The notes beneath the pieces were generated by a model. That model made no database searches. It was not told the origin of the DNA and saw only the letters and a list, made by a program, of their open reading frames with translations. Shown piece after piece: positions 9,209-17,484 of a DNA stretch of 38,760 nt (positions are counted from its first letter, which is position 1; each line of letters starts with the position of its first letter). A program made the translations under genes and the position numbers. Where the stretch lies: positions 1 through 38,760 of the forward strand of contig NZ_LWQS01000067.1 of assembly GCF_001650695.1 (NCBI RefSeq), read 5' to 3'. Source of the stretch: Chloroflexus islandicus (GTDB lineage Bacteria; Chloroflexota; Chloroflexia; Chloroflexales; Chloroflexaceae).

Positions 9209-9405
9209 TGGGTAAGCTGCGCGTAACGTATGTCAAGAGCGCAATCGGCTATGCGCGCGACCAGAAAGAGACGCTGGCCGCGCTGGGCTTGCGCCGCTTG
9301 AATCAGAGTGTGCTCAAACCTGATAATCCATCGGTGCGCGGGATGCTGTTTAAGATTCAGCACCTCGTGAAGGTGGAAGAGGTTGAGGACGAGGTGCAGG
9401 CATGA
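9208..9405 (+). CDS. rpmD: 50S ribosomal protein L30
   Basis: L30 of 65 residues ([20 protein letters not shown]), with [20 protein letters not shown] in the middle. The ATG at 9208 overlaps the rpsE stop by one base and follows GGAGG (9196-9200) at seven bases; a GTG one codon upstream is less well placed. Its stop overlaps the rplO ATG, so the three genes are translationally coupled. Confidence 0.95.
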
Positions 9406-9914
9406 AACTTCACGATTTGCGCCCCGCCGAGGGTTCGCACCGCAAGAGCAAGCGCATCGGTCGCGGCCACGGCTCGGGCAAAGGCAAGACCGGCGGTAAG
9501 GGTATGATGGGCCAGAAGGCTCGCAGCGGGCCCGGTCCTTACCGCACCTTTGAGGGCGGCCAGAACCGGCTGGTGAAGCGCATGCCCTTCAAGCGCGGGT
9601 TTACCAACAAGTTCCGCGTTGAGTATGAAGTAGTGAACGTTGGCAGCCTTGCTGATTGGCCGGCTGAGCTGGAAGTGACGCCGGAATCGCTGTTGGATCG
9701 CCGGCTGGTGCGCCGCAAGAAGATGCCGATCAAGATTCTCGGCGACGGCGAATTGAGCCAGCCATTGGTGATCAAGGCGCATAAGTTTTCGGCCAGCGCC
9801 CGCCAGAAGATCGAGGCCGCCGGCGGCAAGGCGATCGATCTGACGTGGGTCGTCGAGCGCCCCTCGCGCTCGCGCGGGCCCAATCCGAGCATGCGCAACG
9901 CTCTCCAATCGTAA
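9402..9914 (+). CDS. rplO: 50S ribosomal protein L15
   Basis: L15 of 170 residues, somewhat longer than the common 145-150 because of a C-terminal tail rich in arginine, serine and proline. The glycine-rich N-terminal extension that threads into 23S rRNA is clear ([20 protein letters not shown]), and the C-terminal domain includes [20 protein letters not shown]. It overlaps rpmD by four bases (ATGA). Confidence 0.96.
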
Positions 9915-9923
9915 TCGGTCAGT

Positions 9924-9951
9924 GCGGCGAGAACAACCGGGTTCTCGCCGC
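9924..9951 (+). terminator. Perfect 11-bp hairpin between rplO and secY
   Basis: GCGGCGAGAAC (9924-9934) pairs with GTTCTCGCCGC (9941-9951) over a six-base loop. A short C-rich tract follows, then the secY binding site AGGA. No T-run, so it is more likely a processing, stability or attenuation element that sets secY expression apart from the ribosomal proteins. Confidence 0.5.
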
Positions 9952-9968
9952 CCACAGGAAGCATCACC

Positions 9969-11321
9969 ATGCTGCAGGCTGTACTTCGCGCTATTCAGTT
10001 GCCTGATCTCCGGCGCCGCATCCTCTTTACGATCGGGATGCTGTTTCTGTTTCGCCTGATCGCGCATATTCCGGTGCCTAACATCAACCCGGTAACGCTC
10101 GAGCAGTTGCGGCAGGCGCTGGCAACCAACCAACTAGCCCAGTTGCTCAACCTGTTTGCCGGCGGCGCGCTGGAAAACTTTTCGGTGGCGGCGATGGGTG
10201 TCTACCCGTATATCACCGCCCAAATTATTATGCAGTTGTTGCAGCCGCTGATTCCCGCGCTGCAAGAATTGCAAAAAGAGGGCGAACAGGGCCGCCTGCG
10301 CCTCAACCGCTACCAGTTGTGGCTGACCATTCCGCTGGCGTACCTGCAAGCCTACGGCCAGACGCTGACCCTTGAGCGCACGATTAACCCAAACAACGAT
10401 CCGCTTCAGTCGTTGTTCCGCACCCCGTTCGATCTGGGGGCGAATTTCTTGCCAACGTTCACCGTGTTGACGACGATGGTCGCCGGTACGATGTTGCTGA
10501 TCTGGCTCGGTGAACAGATCAACGAGCGTGGGATTGGCAACGGTATCTCGATCATCATCTTCGGCGGGATCGTGTCGCGGTTGCCCGGCTTGATCATTCA
10601 GGGTTTCCAGATCAGCCAAGCCGGTGATTTCAGCACCATTCTTGGTCTGATCGGCTTTATCGCCATCGCGCTGCTGACGATCGTCGGCATCGTGCTGATT
10701 CAAGAAGGCCAGCGCCGCATCCGGGTGCAATATGCGCGGCGGGTGCGCGGTAACAAGGTCTATGGCGGCCAGAGCAGCTTCATTCCGCTGAAGGTGAATT
10801 CGGCCGGCATGATCCCGCTGATCTTCGCCCAAAGCATTATCATCTTCCCCGGCATCGTCGCGTCGTGGTTCTACCGGCCCGGCGGCGAAGGGATCGGGAA
10901 TGCGATCGCCGGCTTCTTCTATAACACGTTCAACCCGACCGGACAGGGTGGCGGGATCGTCTACATGACGCTCCTCTTCTTGTTGACGGTTGGGTTTACC
11001 TACTTCTACACGGTGGTGATCTTCACCCAGCAAGATCTGGCCGAGAACTTGCAGCGCAATGGCGGGTTCATCCCCGGCATTCGCCCCGGCAAGAAGACGG
11101 AGGAGTATCTGATGAAGGTGCTCAACCGGATCACGCTCGCCGGCGCGCTCTTCCTTGGCTTGATCGCGGTGTTGCCCTTCCTCACCCAGTCGATTACGGG
11201 GGTGCAGATTGGGCTCGGCAGCACTGCGCTGCTGATTGTGGTCGGTGTGGCAGTCGATACGATGCGCCAGCTTGAGGCGCAGTTGATTATGCGCGACTAC
11301 GAGGGTTTCTTGACCCGGTAG
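9969..11321 (+). CDS. secY: Protein translocase subunit SecY
   Basis: SecY of 450 residues, the channel of the Sec translocon in the cytoplasmic membrane, partner of SecE, SecG and SecA. About ten membrane spans can be traced. N-terminal RILFTIGMLFLFRLIAHIPV, the LLNLFAGGALENFSVAAMGV plug region, MIPLIFAQSIIIFPG and the C-terminal loop with PGIRPGKKTEEYL are family signatures. AGGA precedes the ATG. Its location after rplO is the standard one. Confidence 0.97.
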   Translation: MLQAVLRAIQLPDLRRRILFTIGMLFLFRLIAHIPVPNINPVTLEQLRQALATNQLAQLLNLFAGGALENFSVAAMGVYPYITAQIIMQLLQPLIPALQELQKEGEQGRLRLNRYQLWLTIPLAYLQAYGQTLTLERTINPNNDPLQSLFRTPFDLGANFLPTFTVLTTMVAGTMLLIWLGEQINERGIGNGISIIIFGGIVSRLPGLIIQGFQISQAGDFSTILGLIGFIAIALLTIVGIVLIQEGQRRIRVQYARRVRGNKVYGGQSSFIPLKVNSAGMIPLIFAQSIIIFPGIVASWFYRPGGEGIGNAIAGFFYNTFNPTGQGGGIVYMTLLFLLTVGFTYFYTVVIFTQQDLAENLQRNGGFIPGIRPGKKTEEYLMKVLNRITLAGALFLGLIAVLPFLTQSITGVQIGLGSTALLIVVGVAVDTMRQLEAQLIMRDYEGFLTR

Positions 11322-11324
11322 GCG

Positions 11325-11356
11325 TTGCACACGAACGGCAAAAAGTGTAGTACAAT
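11325..11356 (+). promoter_or_regulatory. Candidate promoter upstream of adk
   Basis: TACAAT (11351-11356) is a good -10. The nearest -35-like hexamer, TTGCAC (11325-11330), is 20 bases upstream, longer than optimal. A start near 11363 would give a leader of about 100 bases before adk that contains two palindromes. Confidence 0.4.
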
Positions 11357-11371
11357 ACAAGTCGTTGCTCG

Positions 11372-11441
11372 CCGGCATGCCGGTTGGGCAGCGTCTTTGT
11401 GAGACAGGCAGACGGTCATACCGTACAGGGTGCTGTACGGT
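11372..11441 (+). promoter_or_regulatory. Structured adk leader with two palindromes
   Basis: The secY-adk gap contains a 12-base palindrome CCGGCATGCCGG (11372-11383) and a perfect 9-bp hairpin (ACCGTACAG at 11420-11428 with CTGTACGGT at 11433-11441, four-base loop). The hairpin ends 25 bases before the adk ATG. No T-run follows. It may be a regulatory leader or a protein-binding site; nothing in the sequence decides which. Confidence 0.4.
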
Positions 11442-11466
11442 TCTGAAAATGAGCGAGCGCCGAGTC

Positions 11467-12135
11467 ATGACCAACGTTATCTTGTTAGGACCGCCGGGGG
11501 CCGGCAAAGGCACACAGGCAAAGACCCTCGCCGATCGGACGGGTTTGACCCACGTCGCCAGCGGCGATCTCTTTCGCGCCGCGTTGCGTGAAGGAACCGA
11601 ATTGGGCATGCTGGCAAAGTCCTATATGGATCGCGGTGAATTGGTACCCGATGAGGTCGTGATTCGGATGATCCTCGAGCGCATCCGGCAGCCGGATTGT
11701 GCCGCAGGTGTCATCTTCGACGGCTTCCCGCGAACCCAAGATCAGGCGCGGGCGCTCGAAGAGGCGCTCGCGGGTGACGGCGCTCGCATTGATGCCGTGC
11801 TCTTTTTGGCCGTGCCACAAGATGTGCTGCTGCGCCGAATTGCCGGTCGGCAGACGTGCCGCACCTGCGGCGCCATCTTCAACATCTATTATTTTCCGTC
11901 GCACCGACCGGGTATCTGCGACGCCTGCGGCGGCAAACTCTATCAACGGAGCGATGATTCGATCGAGACGGCGCAGCACCGGCTGGATGTCTACTTCGCC
12001 CAAACGATGCCGCTGATTGAGTACTATCAGCGGCAGGGCATCCTGCATGAGATCGATGGTCAACGTGAGATCGCGCTCGTGACAGAGGCAATGCTGAAAG
12101 CGCTGAGCCCGTATCTGGCGCCGGCGCAGCCGTAG
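11467..12135 (+). CDS. adk: Adenylate kinase, zinc-type LID
   Basis: Adenylate kinase of 222 residues, interconverting ATP plus AMP and two ADP in the cytoplasm. The P-loop GPPGAGKGTQ is at residues 8-17, the AMP-binding SGDLFR follows, and DGFPRT precedes the LID. The LID carries CRTC and CDAC, the four-cysteine zinc site of long-form enzymes. I start at ATG 11467 (MTNVILLGPP) by family alignment; an ATG at 11449 is possible, and neither has a strong binding site. The usual downstream neighbour map (methionine aminopeptidase) is missing here. Confidence 0.96.
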   Translation: MTNVILLGPPGAGKGTQAKTLADRTGLTHVASGDLFRAALREGTELGMLAKSYMDRGELVPDEVVIRMILERIRQPDCAAGVIFDGFPRTQDQARALEEALAGDGARIDAVLFLAVPQDVLLRRIAGRQTCRTCGAIFNIYYFPSHRPGICDACGGKLYQRSDDSIETAQHRLDVYFAQTMPLIEYYQRQGILHEIDGQREIALVTEAMLKALSPYLAPAQP

Positions 12136-12147
12136 GTTAGGAGGGAT

Positions 12148-12369
12148 ATGTCGAAGAAGAAGGACGTGATCGAGATGGAGGGCACGATCACGGAGCCATT
12201 GCCTAACGCAATGTTCCGGGTGCAGCTCGACAACGGGCACGAAGTGCTGGCTCACATCTCGGGCAAGATGCGGATGAATTACATCCGGATCTTGAAGGGT
12301 GACCGGGTGCTGGTCGAGCTGTCGCCGTATGACCTCACCCGGGGACGCATTACGTATCGCTATAAGTAG
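12148..12369 (+). CDS. infA: Translation initiation factor IF-1
   Basis: IF-1 of 73 residues, an OB-fold protein that occupies the A site during initiation. [20 protein letters not shown], then [20 protein letters not shown] and the C-terminal GRITYRYK are canonical. GGAGG lies before the ATG, 12 bases after the adk stop. Confidence 0.97.
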   Translation: MSKKKDVIEMEGTITEPLPNAMFRVQLDNGHEVLAHISGKMRMNYIRILKGDRVLVELSPYDLTRGRITYRYK

Positions 12370-12385
12370 GGGGCGCGACGCAGCA

Positions 12386-12403
12386 CGGCGGCGTCCGCCG
12401 CCG
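12386..12403 (+). repeat. GC-only hairpin before rpmJ
   Basis: CGGCGGC (12386-12392) pairs with GCCGCCG (12397-12403), loop GTCC. It ends one base before the AAGGAGG ribosome binding site of rpmJ, so it could affect access to that site. Confidence 0.4.
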
Positions 12404-12416
12404 CAAGGAGGCTGAA

Positions 12417-12533
12417 ATGAAAGTGCGAGCGTCGGTAAAGCCGCGCTGCGAGTATTGCAAGGTGATTAAGCGCAAGGGTGTGATCCGGGTGATCTGCTCG
12501 CGCACACCGAAGCATAAACAGCGGCAAGGATAA
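12417..12533 (+). CDS. rpmJ: 50S ribosomal protein L36 (zinc-binding form)
   Basis: A 38-residue frame starting [20 protein letters not shown] and ending [11 protein letters not shown]. It is L36 with the zinc ligands Cys11, Cys14, Cys27 and a histidine near residue 33 (CxxC-x12-C-x5-H). AAGGAGG precedes the ATG at good spacing. Position between infA and rpsM is the standard one. Confidence 0.96.
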   Translation: MKVRASVKPRCEYCKVIKRKGVIRVICSRTPKHKQRQG

Positions 12534-12576
12534 CGGCAGGCAATATCCGCCCGCTCTGACGGGCCGAGAAGGACGC

Positions 12577-12602
12577 TCCGCCAGCCGCATCCGGTTGGCG
12601 GA
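12577..12602 (+). repeat. Hairpin before rpsM
   Basis: An 11-bp stem with one G-U pair (12577-12587 with 12592-12602) and loop CATC in the rpmJ-rpsM gap. It ends 26 bases before the rpsM ATG. No T-run. Another member of the series of boundary hairpins in this cluster. Confidence 0.45.
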
Positions 12603-12628
12603 ACCTATCAGTAGCGAAGAGGACAGGC

Positions 12629-13009
12629 ATGGCACGTATCGCCGGGGTTGATATTCCCCGCAACAAAAAGATCGAGATTGCGATCACCTACATCTATGGG
12701 ATCGGGCGCTCGAATGGCATGGACATTCTGCGCAAGGCGAATGTGAATCCCGAGCGCCGGGTGCGTGATCTGACCGAGGAAGAGGTTGGCCGGATTCGCG
12801 AGATTGTCGATCGCGAGTATCGGGTCGAAGGCGATTTGCGCCGCGAGGTGCAGTTGAACATCAAGCGCCTGATGGATATTGGCTGCTACCGTGGCTTGCG
12901 CCACCGCCGCGGCATGCCGGTGCGTGGCCAGCGCACGCGCACCAATGCTCGCACTCGCCGCGGGCGGCGCGGTCAGGCGATCGGTATCAAGAAGAAGACC
13001 AAGAAGTAA
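12629..13009 (+). CDS. rpsM: 30S ribosomal protein S13
   Basis: S13 of 126 residues ([20 protein letters not shown]), a head protein contacting the P-site tRNA and L5. The helix-hairpin-helix segment and the basic C-terminal tail [20 protein letters not shown] with a lysine-rich end are typical. GAGGA precedes the ATG. rpsK follows after 19 bases. Confidence 0.97.
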   Translation: MARIAGVDIPRNKKIEIAITYIYGIGRSNGMDILRKANVNPERRVRDLTEEEVGRIREIVDREYRVEGDLRREVQLNIKRLMDIGCYRGLRHRRGMPVRGQRTRTNARTRRGRRGQAIGIKKKTKK

Positions 13010-13028
13010 TTGCGATAAGGAGTGAGGC

Positions 13029-13442
13029 ATGCCCGCGAAGGGAAAAGCGACCACGACGACGGCACGCCAGCGAGGCAAGCGCCGCGAACGCAAGAATGTG
13101 CCGAGGGGTCAGGCGCATATTCAGAGCACGTTTAACAATACGATCGTGACGATTACCGATCCGCAGGGCGCGGTGGTGTGTTGGGCGAGCGCCGGCCAGA
13201 GCGGTTTTAAAGGCTCGCGCAAGAGCACCCCTTACGCTGCGCAGGTGGCCGCCGAGAACGCCGCCCGCAAGGCAATGGAAAACGGCATGCGGTCGGTTGA
13301 GGTGTTTGTGAAGGGCCCCGGCGCTGGCCGCGAGGCCGCGATCCGGTCGTTGCAGGCCGCTGGTTTGCAGATCACGGCGATTACTGATGTGACGCCTATT
13401 CCGCACAACGGCTGCCGCCCGCCCAAGCGCCGCCGCGTGTAA
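13029..13442 (+). CDS. rpsK: 30S ribosomal protein S11
   Basis: S11 of 137 residues, forming part of the platform with S18 and S6 and contacting the mRNA. The N-terminal stretch is basic and species-variable; conserved blocks are [40 protein letters not shown] and the end [22 protein letters not shown] precedes the ATG. A 200-base gap follows before rpsD. Confidence 0.97.
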   Translation: MPAKGKATTTTARQRGKRRERKNVPRGQAHIQSTFNNTIVTITDPQGAVVCWASAGQSGFKGSRKSTPYAAQVAAENAARKAMENGMRSVEVFVKGPGAGREAAIRSLQAAGLQITAITDVTPIPHNGCRPPKRRRV

Positions 13443-13644
13443 GCGCAACGGTTCGGTGATGGGTAGCGACAAAGTACTCGTTCTGTCACTGTGAGACGAC
13501 CGCAACTGGAACCGGAGGGCATTGTTCCCGGACGCCCACTGCGGTGGCGCGTGCAAGCAGCAGCGCCGGCGCCCATCTCACAGGCGTGCAAAGTGGAACG
13601 CAGCTTCCCTGCGTTCGTGATATTGACAAAGGATAAGGAAGACT
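13443..13644 (+). promoter_or_regulatory. Long leader before rpsD, possible S4 autoregulatory site
   Basis: A 202-base stretch without a gene. Near its 3' end is a perfect 8-bp hairpin (GAACGCAG at 13596-13603, CTGCGTTC at 13609-13616), 28 bases before the rpsD ATG. S4 represses its own mRNA through structured leaders in E. coli and Bacillus (established), so a binding site here is plausible, but I cannot match the known S4 pseudoknot by eye. No convincing promoter was found in it. Confidence 0.3.
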
Positions 13645-14265
13645 ATGGCGCGATACACAGGCCCCGTCGGTAAGGTGAGCCGGCGGCTGGGGATTGGAAT
13701 CACCGAAAAAGGACAGCGCATTCTGAACAAGCGGTCGGATCCGCCGGGCCAGCACGGTGCTGCCGCCCGTCGCCGGCAGTTGTCCGACTATGGGATGCAG
13801 TTGCGCGAAAAGCAGAAAGCAAAGTTTCTGTACGGCGTCCTCGAGCGCCAGTTCCGCCGTTTGTTCGAGCAGGCGTCGCGCCGCAGCGGCGTGACCGGCG
13901 AGTACTTGCTGAGCTTGCTCGAGCGCCGGCTCGATAATGTGGTGTACCGGCTTGGGTTCGCCACGACACGCGCGCAGGCTCGCCAATTGGTGAATCACGG
14001 GCATATCGTTGTTGATGGTCGCAAGACAAATATCCCGTCGTATACTGTGAAGGTTGGGCAGGTGATCGCGGTGCGCCCGCAGAGCCGCAGCCGCACCTAT
14101 TTTAAGAATCTGGTCGATAGCGGCGCGTTAAACAAGCACCGCGCCCCCGAATGGCTGCGGCTGAATGCCGCTGACCTCTCGGGTACAGTGGTCTCGCTGC
14201 CGCGCCGTGAAGATGCTGAGGCCGGGATCAACGAGCAGTTGATCGTCGAGTTCTATAGCCGGTAG
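13645..14265 (+). CDS. rpsD: 30S ribosomal protein S4
   Basis: S4 of 206 residues ([20 protein letters not shown]), a 16S rRNA primary binder and often a translational repressor. No cysteine zinc site is visible in the N-terminal region, so it is the C- form. The S4 RNA-binding motif lies at about residues 95-155 ([39 protein letters not shown]). AAGGAAG precedes the ATG. It sits between rpsK and rpoA as in the alpha operon. Confidence 0.97.
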   Translation: MARYTGPVGKVSRRLGIGITEKGQRILNKRSDPPGQHGAAARRRQLSDYGMQLREKQKAKFLYGVLERQFRRLFEQASRRSGVTGEYLLSLLERRLDNVVYRLGFATTRAQARQLVNHGHIVVDGRKTNIPSYTVKVGQVIAVRPQSRSRTYFKNLVDSGALNKHRAPEWLRLNAADLSGTVVSLPRREDAEAGINEQLIVEFYSR

Positions 14266-14309
14266 TAGCTCCCGTCTGCGGGATGCAAACGAAGAAATGG
14301 GAGGCAGCC

Positions 14310-15263
14310 GTGCTCGATATCGCTCAACCAAAGATCGAGGTTGTCGAGACGACCGAGACCTTTGGGCGCTTTAAAATCGAGCCGCTCGATCCGGGCTATG
14401 GACATACGCTCGGCAACGCGCTGCGGCGCGTCTTGCTTACCGCCATTCCCGGATCGGCGATTACCCACGTGCGTATTGCCGGTGTCTATCAGGAGAGCGA
14501 TACCATCCCCGGCGTAACCGAGGATGTGGTCGAGATCATTTTGAACCTGAAAGGCATCCACCTGCGTGGCCGCCACGAAGGCACGGCAACCGCGACGATC
14601 CGGAAGCAGGGGCCGGGCATCGTGACGGCAGCCGATCTGGTCTTGCCAGAGGGGCTGGCGGTCGTTGATCCCGATCACTATATCTGCACCCTCGAACATG
14701 CGCAGGCGCAGTTTGAGCTGGTGGCAACGATTGAGCGCGGTCGCGGCTATCTGTCGGCTGATCAGCGCGGAATCCTCCCGCTGGGTGAGATTCCGATCGA
14801 TGCGATCTTTACGCCGGTGCCGCGGGTGAATTATATGGTGGAAAACACCCGTATCGGCCAAGCAACTGACTTCGACCGCCTGATTCTTGAGGTGTGGACC
14901 AACGGCACCGTGCGACCGGTCGATGCGCTCGACTATGCGGCTCGGGTGTTGGTGCATTACAACACGACGATCGCGAATTTCAACCGGCTGGCCGCCGAAC
15001 CGGAATCCCAGCCTGAAGCGAATGGCTTGGAGATTCCAGCGAGCGTCTATGACACCTCGATCGAGACGTTGGAACTTTCGACCCGCACGTATAACTGCCT
15101 GAAGCGGGCCGAAATCACCAAGATCGGTCAGGTGTTGCAGATGGACGAGAAGGCGCTCTTGTCGGTGCGCAATCTCGGCCAGAAATCGATGGAAGAGATT
15201 CGCGATAAATTGATCGAACGGGGTTATATTCCGCGATTGCCTGCGAATGGGGCGTCGCGCTAA
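14310..15263 (+). CDS. rpoA: DNA-directed RNA polymerase subunit alpha
   Basis: RNA polymerase alpha of 317 residues. It dimerises to nucleate the enzyme through the N-terminal domain (GHTLGNALRRVLLTAIPGSA, then GVTEDVVEIILNLK), and the C-terminal domain binds UP elements and activators (SIETLELSTRTYNCLKRAEI, LLSVRNLGQKSMEEIRDKL). I chose GTG 14310 because GGGAGG (14299-14304) lies six bases before it; ATG 14283 is in frame but has no binding site. Confidence 0.96.
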   Translation: MLDIAQPKIEVVETTETFGRFKIEPLDPGYGHTLGNALRRVLLTAIPGSAITHVRIAGVYQESDTIPGVTEDVVEIILNLKGIHLRGRHEGTATATIRKQGPGIVTAADLVLPEGLAVVDPDHYICTLEHAQAQFELVATIERGRGYLSADQRGILPLGEIPIDAIFTPVPRVNYMVENTRIGQATDFDRLILEVWTNGTVRPVDALDYAARVLVHYNTTIANFNRLAAEPESQPEANGLEIPASVYDTSIETLELSTRTYNCLKRAEITKIGQVLQMDEKALLSVRNLGQKSMEEIRDKLIERGYIPRLPANGASR

Positions 15264-15275
15264 GAGGATACGACC

Positions 15276-15626
15276 ATGCGACATCGACATGCCGGAAAAT
15301 TGCTGGGGCGGTCGTATGAGCACCGCAAGGCGCTCTACCGTAACCTGATGATCGCCCTGATTGAGCACAAGAAGATTAAGACGACGCTGGCCAAGGCGCG
15401 CGCGGTCCAGCCTGAAATTGAACAACTGCTCTCGATTGCGCGCGAGGATACGCCGCATGCGCGCCGGATGGCGCTCTCGAAGCTGGCCAACAAGGACGCG
15501 ATGCGCAAGCTGTTTACCTTTGCGCCGACCACTTACGGCGGGCGCAATGGCGGCTACACGCGGATTACCAAGCTCGGCCCGCGCCGCGGCGATGGGGCTG
15601 AAATGGCCTTGATCGAGTTGGTCTGA
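15276..15626 (+). CDS. rplQ: 50S ribosomal protein L17
   Basis: L17 of 116 residues ([20 protein letters not shown]), located near the exit tunnel. Conserved [20 protein letters not shown] and the C-terminal [20 protein letters not shown] fit the family. The stop overlaps the truA start (ATG within TGATG), so the pair is coupled. Confidence 0.97.
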   Translation: MRHRHAGKLLGRSYEHRKALYRNLMIALIEHKKIKTTLAKARAVQPEIEQLLSIAREDTPHARRMALSKLANKDAMRKLFTFAPTTYGGRNGGYTRITKLGPRRGDGAEMALIELV

Positions 15627-16462
15627 TGCGGACGATTGCGCTGCTGCTAGCCTATGACGGCGCCGATTTCGCCGGCTCGCAGTGGCAAACCGACATTCGC
15701 ACGGTGCAAGGCGCGCTCGAATCGGCATGGGAGGCGCTGACGCAGGAACAACGCCGGATTGTGTTGGCGGGACGCACCGATGCCGGTGTCCACGCCTCTG
15801 GGCAGGTGGCGCATGTGCAAACGGACACTCGCCATTCGCTCGCTACTATCTGGCGTGGCCTGAATGCGCATCTGCCAACCGATCTGGCGGTGCAGAATGT
15901 CGGTGAAGCGCCGCGCGATTTTCACGCGCGCTTTAGCGCTCTGCAGCGTGAATATCGCTATCTGATCGATTGTGCGCCGGCGCCATTGCCGCAACTCCGC
16001 CATCAGGCGCTGCATTATGCAGGATCGCTTGATGTGCCGGCAATGACCGCAGCGCTTCAGCTACTGGAGGGAACGCACGATTTTGCCGCCTTCACGACGG
16101 CCACGCCAACCCAACGCTCGACGGTGCGGACAATGCACTGGACCCGGATCGTCGAGCGGGAGTGGTTTGACCGGCGGTTGTTAGCCATCGAGCTAGCGGC
16201 AAATGCGTTTCTGCAACATATGGTGCGGATGATCGTCGGCACGCTGCTGCTCGTTGGGCGTGGGCGAATGACCGTCGATCAGTTTGGTGAGGTATTGGCC
16301 AGCCGTGATCGCCGGCTGGCCGGGCCAACCGCCCCAGCGCACGGGTTGACGCTCACGGCGGTGCGCTACCCACCCGGCCTTATTCGCTGGGTTGAACCAA
16401 TAGAACGGCAAAATGGCACGACGAAGGTCGAACAGCCTTCGTCCTACGTACACGAGGAATAG
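15626..16462 (+). CDS. truA: tRNA pseudouridine synthase A
   Basis: TruA of 278 residues, which converts uridines 38-40 of the tRNA anticodon stem to pseudouridine. The catalytic aspartate lies in [16 protein letters not shown] (about residues 48-63). [16 protein letters not shown] and [19 protein letters not shown] are further family blocks. The last ~25 residues are a variable extension. It overlaps rplQ by one base and leads directly into rplM, an arrangement shared with many bacteria. Confidence 0.96.
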   Translation: MRTIALLLAYDGADFAGSQWQTDIRTVQGALESAWEALTQEQRRIVLAGRTDAGVHASGQVAHVQTDTRHSLATIWRGLNAHLPTDLAVQNVGEAPRDFHARFSALQREYRYLIDCAPAPLPQLRHQALHYAGSLDVPAMTAALQLLEGTHDFAAFTTATPTQRSTVRTMHWTRIVEREWFDRRLLAIELAANAFLQHMVRMIVGTLLLVGRGRMTVDQFGEVLASRDRRLAGPTAPAHGLTLTAVRYPPGLIRWVEPIERQNGTTKVEQPSSYVHEE

Positions 16463-16467
16463 GTGCT

Positions 16468-16899
16468 GTGAAGACCTATCATCAGAAACCGTCAGAAGTG
16501 CAGCGCGACTGGTACGTCATTGATGCGAGCGGGAAGGTGCTCGGCCGGTTGGCGACGCAGATCAGTACGCTGCTGCGCGGCAAGCACAAGCCGACGTATA
16601 CCCCGTCGATCGACGGCGGTGATTTCGTGATTGTGGTCAACGCCGAGAAGATTGTGTTGACCGGGCGCAAGCCGGATCAGAAGATCTATTATCGGCACAC
16701 TGGGTATCCGGGTGGCATTAAGGCTACCCCGTACAAGATGATGCTGGCCAAGAGCCCGGATCGCGTTCTGCGGCTGGCCGTCAAGCGGATGCTGCCGAAG
16801 AACCGGATGGGCCGCCGGTTGCTGACCAAACTGCGCATCTACGCCGGGCCGAACCACCCGCACGCTGCGCAGCAGCCCAAGCCCTACATCCCGCGCTAG
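16468..16899 (+). CDS. rplM: 50S ribosomal protein L13
   Basis: L13 of 143 residues with a GTG start ([20 protein letters not shown]). It is an early assembly protein. The signatures [20 protein letters not shown] and [20 protein letters not shown] followed by [10 protein letters not shown] are clear. AGGTG just before the GTG is a weak binding site, but coupling to truA (5 bases upstream) may help. rpsI is its standard partner downstream. Confidence 0.96.
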   Translation: MKTYHQKPSEVQRDWYVIDASGKVLGRLATQISTLLRGKHKPTYTPSIDGGDFVIVVNAEKIVLTGRKPDQKIYYRHTGYPGGIKATPYKMMLAKSPDRVLRLAVKRMLPKNRMGRRLLTKLRIYAGPNHPHAAQQPKPYIPR

Positions 16900-16992
16900 T
16901 GCAGCGTGGGCCGTTGTTACTGCAAACTCGCGCCCTCGCGCGTTGATCACGAGCACGCGCCATTCCCGGCGCACAGGTGGTGAGGAGAAGGA

Positions 16993-17391
16993 ATGGAAGC
17001 CAAGCGCTACTATCAGGGCACCGGCCGCCGCAAGACGGCGGTGGCGCGGGTGCGCCTCTTCCCCGGCAGTGGGGATTTTATCGTCAATGGTAAGAAGCCG
17101 GAAGACTACTTCGGCAATCGCGATCTGTTCCAGCGCAATCTGCGGCTGCCGCTGGTGTTGACCAATCACCTCAACACGTTTAACGTGCTGGTGAAGGTCA
17201 AGGGGGGCGGCGTGTCCGGGCAGGTCGGTGCGGTGCGGCACGGCATTGCCCGCGCCCTGCTCGATTACGATAGCGAGCTGCGCCCAACGCTCAAGCAGGC
17301 TGGCCTGCTCACCCGCGACCCGCGCGCGAAAGAGCGGAAGAAGGTCGGTCTCAAGCGCGCGCGCAAGGCGCCTCAGTACACCAAGCGCTAA
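16993..17391 (+). CDS. rpsI: 30S ribosomal protein S9
   Basis: S9 of 132 residues ([20 protein letters not shown]). Its C-terminal tail, ending in KAPQYTKR, reaches the P-site tRNA anticodon loop; the last residues lysine-arginine are the conserved end. The block [20 protein letters not shown] is diagnostic. GAGGAGAAGG precedes the ATG. It is the last gene of the ribosomal run. Confidence 0.97.
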   Translation: MEAKRYYQGTGRRKTAVARVRLFPGSGDFIVNGKKPEDYFGNRDLFQRNLRLPLVLTNHLNTFNVLVKVKGGGVSGQVGAVRHGIARALLDYDSELRPTLKQAGLLTRDPRAKERKKVGLKRARKAPQYTKR

Positions 17392-17427
17392 CGCAGACAT
17401 CAGCGATTATCGCAGCGATGCAAGCAG

Positions 17428-17455
17428 GCAGACGGTCCGCGACCCGGCCGTCTGC
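17428..17455 (+). terminator. Hairpin at the end of the ribosomal cluster
   Basis: GCAGACGG (17428-17435) pairs with CCGTCTGC (17448-17455), with a further short CCG/CGG pairing inside. It stands 36 bases after the rpsI stop and 30 bases before rsmD. A weak A/T-rich stretch follows but no true T-run. It is the best candidate for the end of the superoperon, or a partial terminator before rsmD. Confidence 0.4.
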
Positions 17456-17484
17456 TATGCATTATCATTCACTGGGCGGTTGGT

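Noticed and set aside
10134-11609. A 491-codon minus-strand frame opposite secY
   Set aside because: Antisense shadow of secY in GC-rich DNA; no start site, and the protein is an unlikely His, Arg and Gln-rich mix.
13623-13628. TTGACA before rpsD as a promoter
   Set aside because: A perfect -35 hexamer, but no -10 lies at 15-19 bases; the region downstream is already the rpsD ribosome binding site and start.
14253-15728. A 491-codon minus-strand frame opposite rpoA and rplQ
   Set aside because: Shadow of well-supported genes on the other strand, without ribosome binding site or family motifs.
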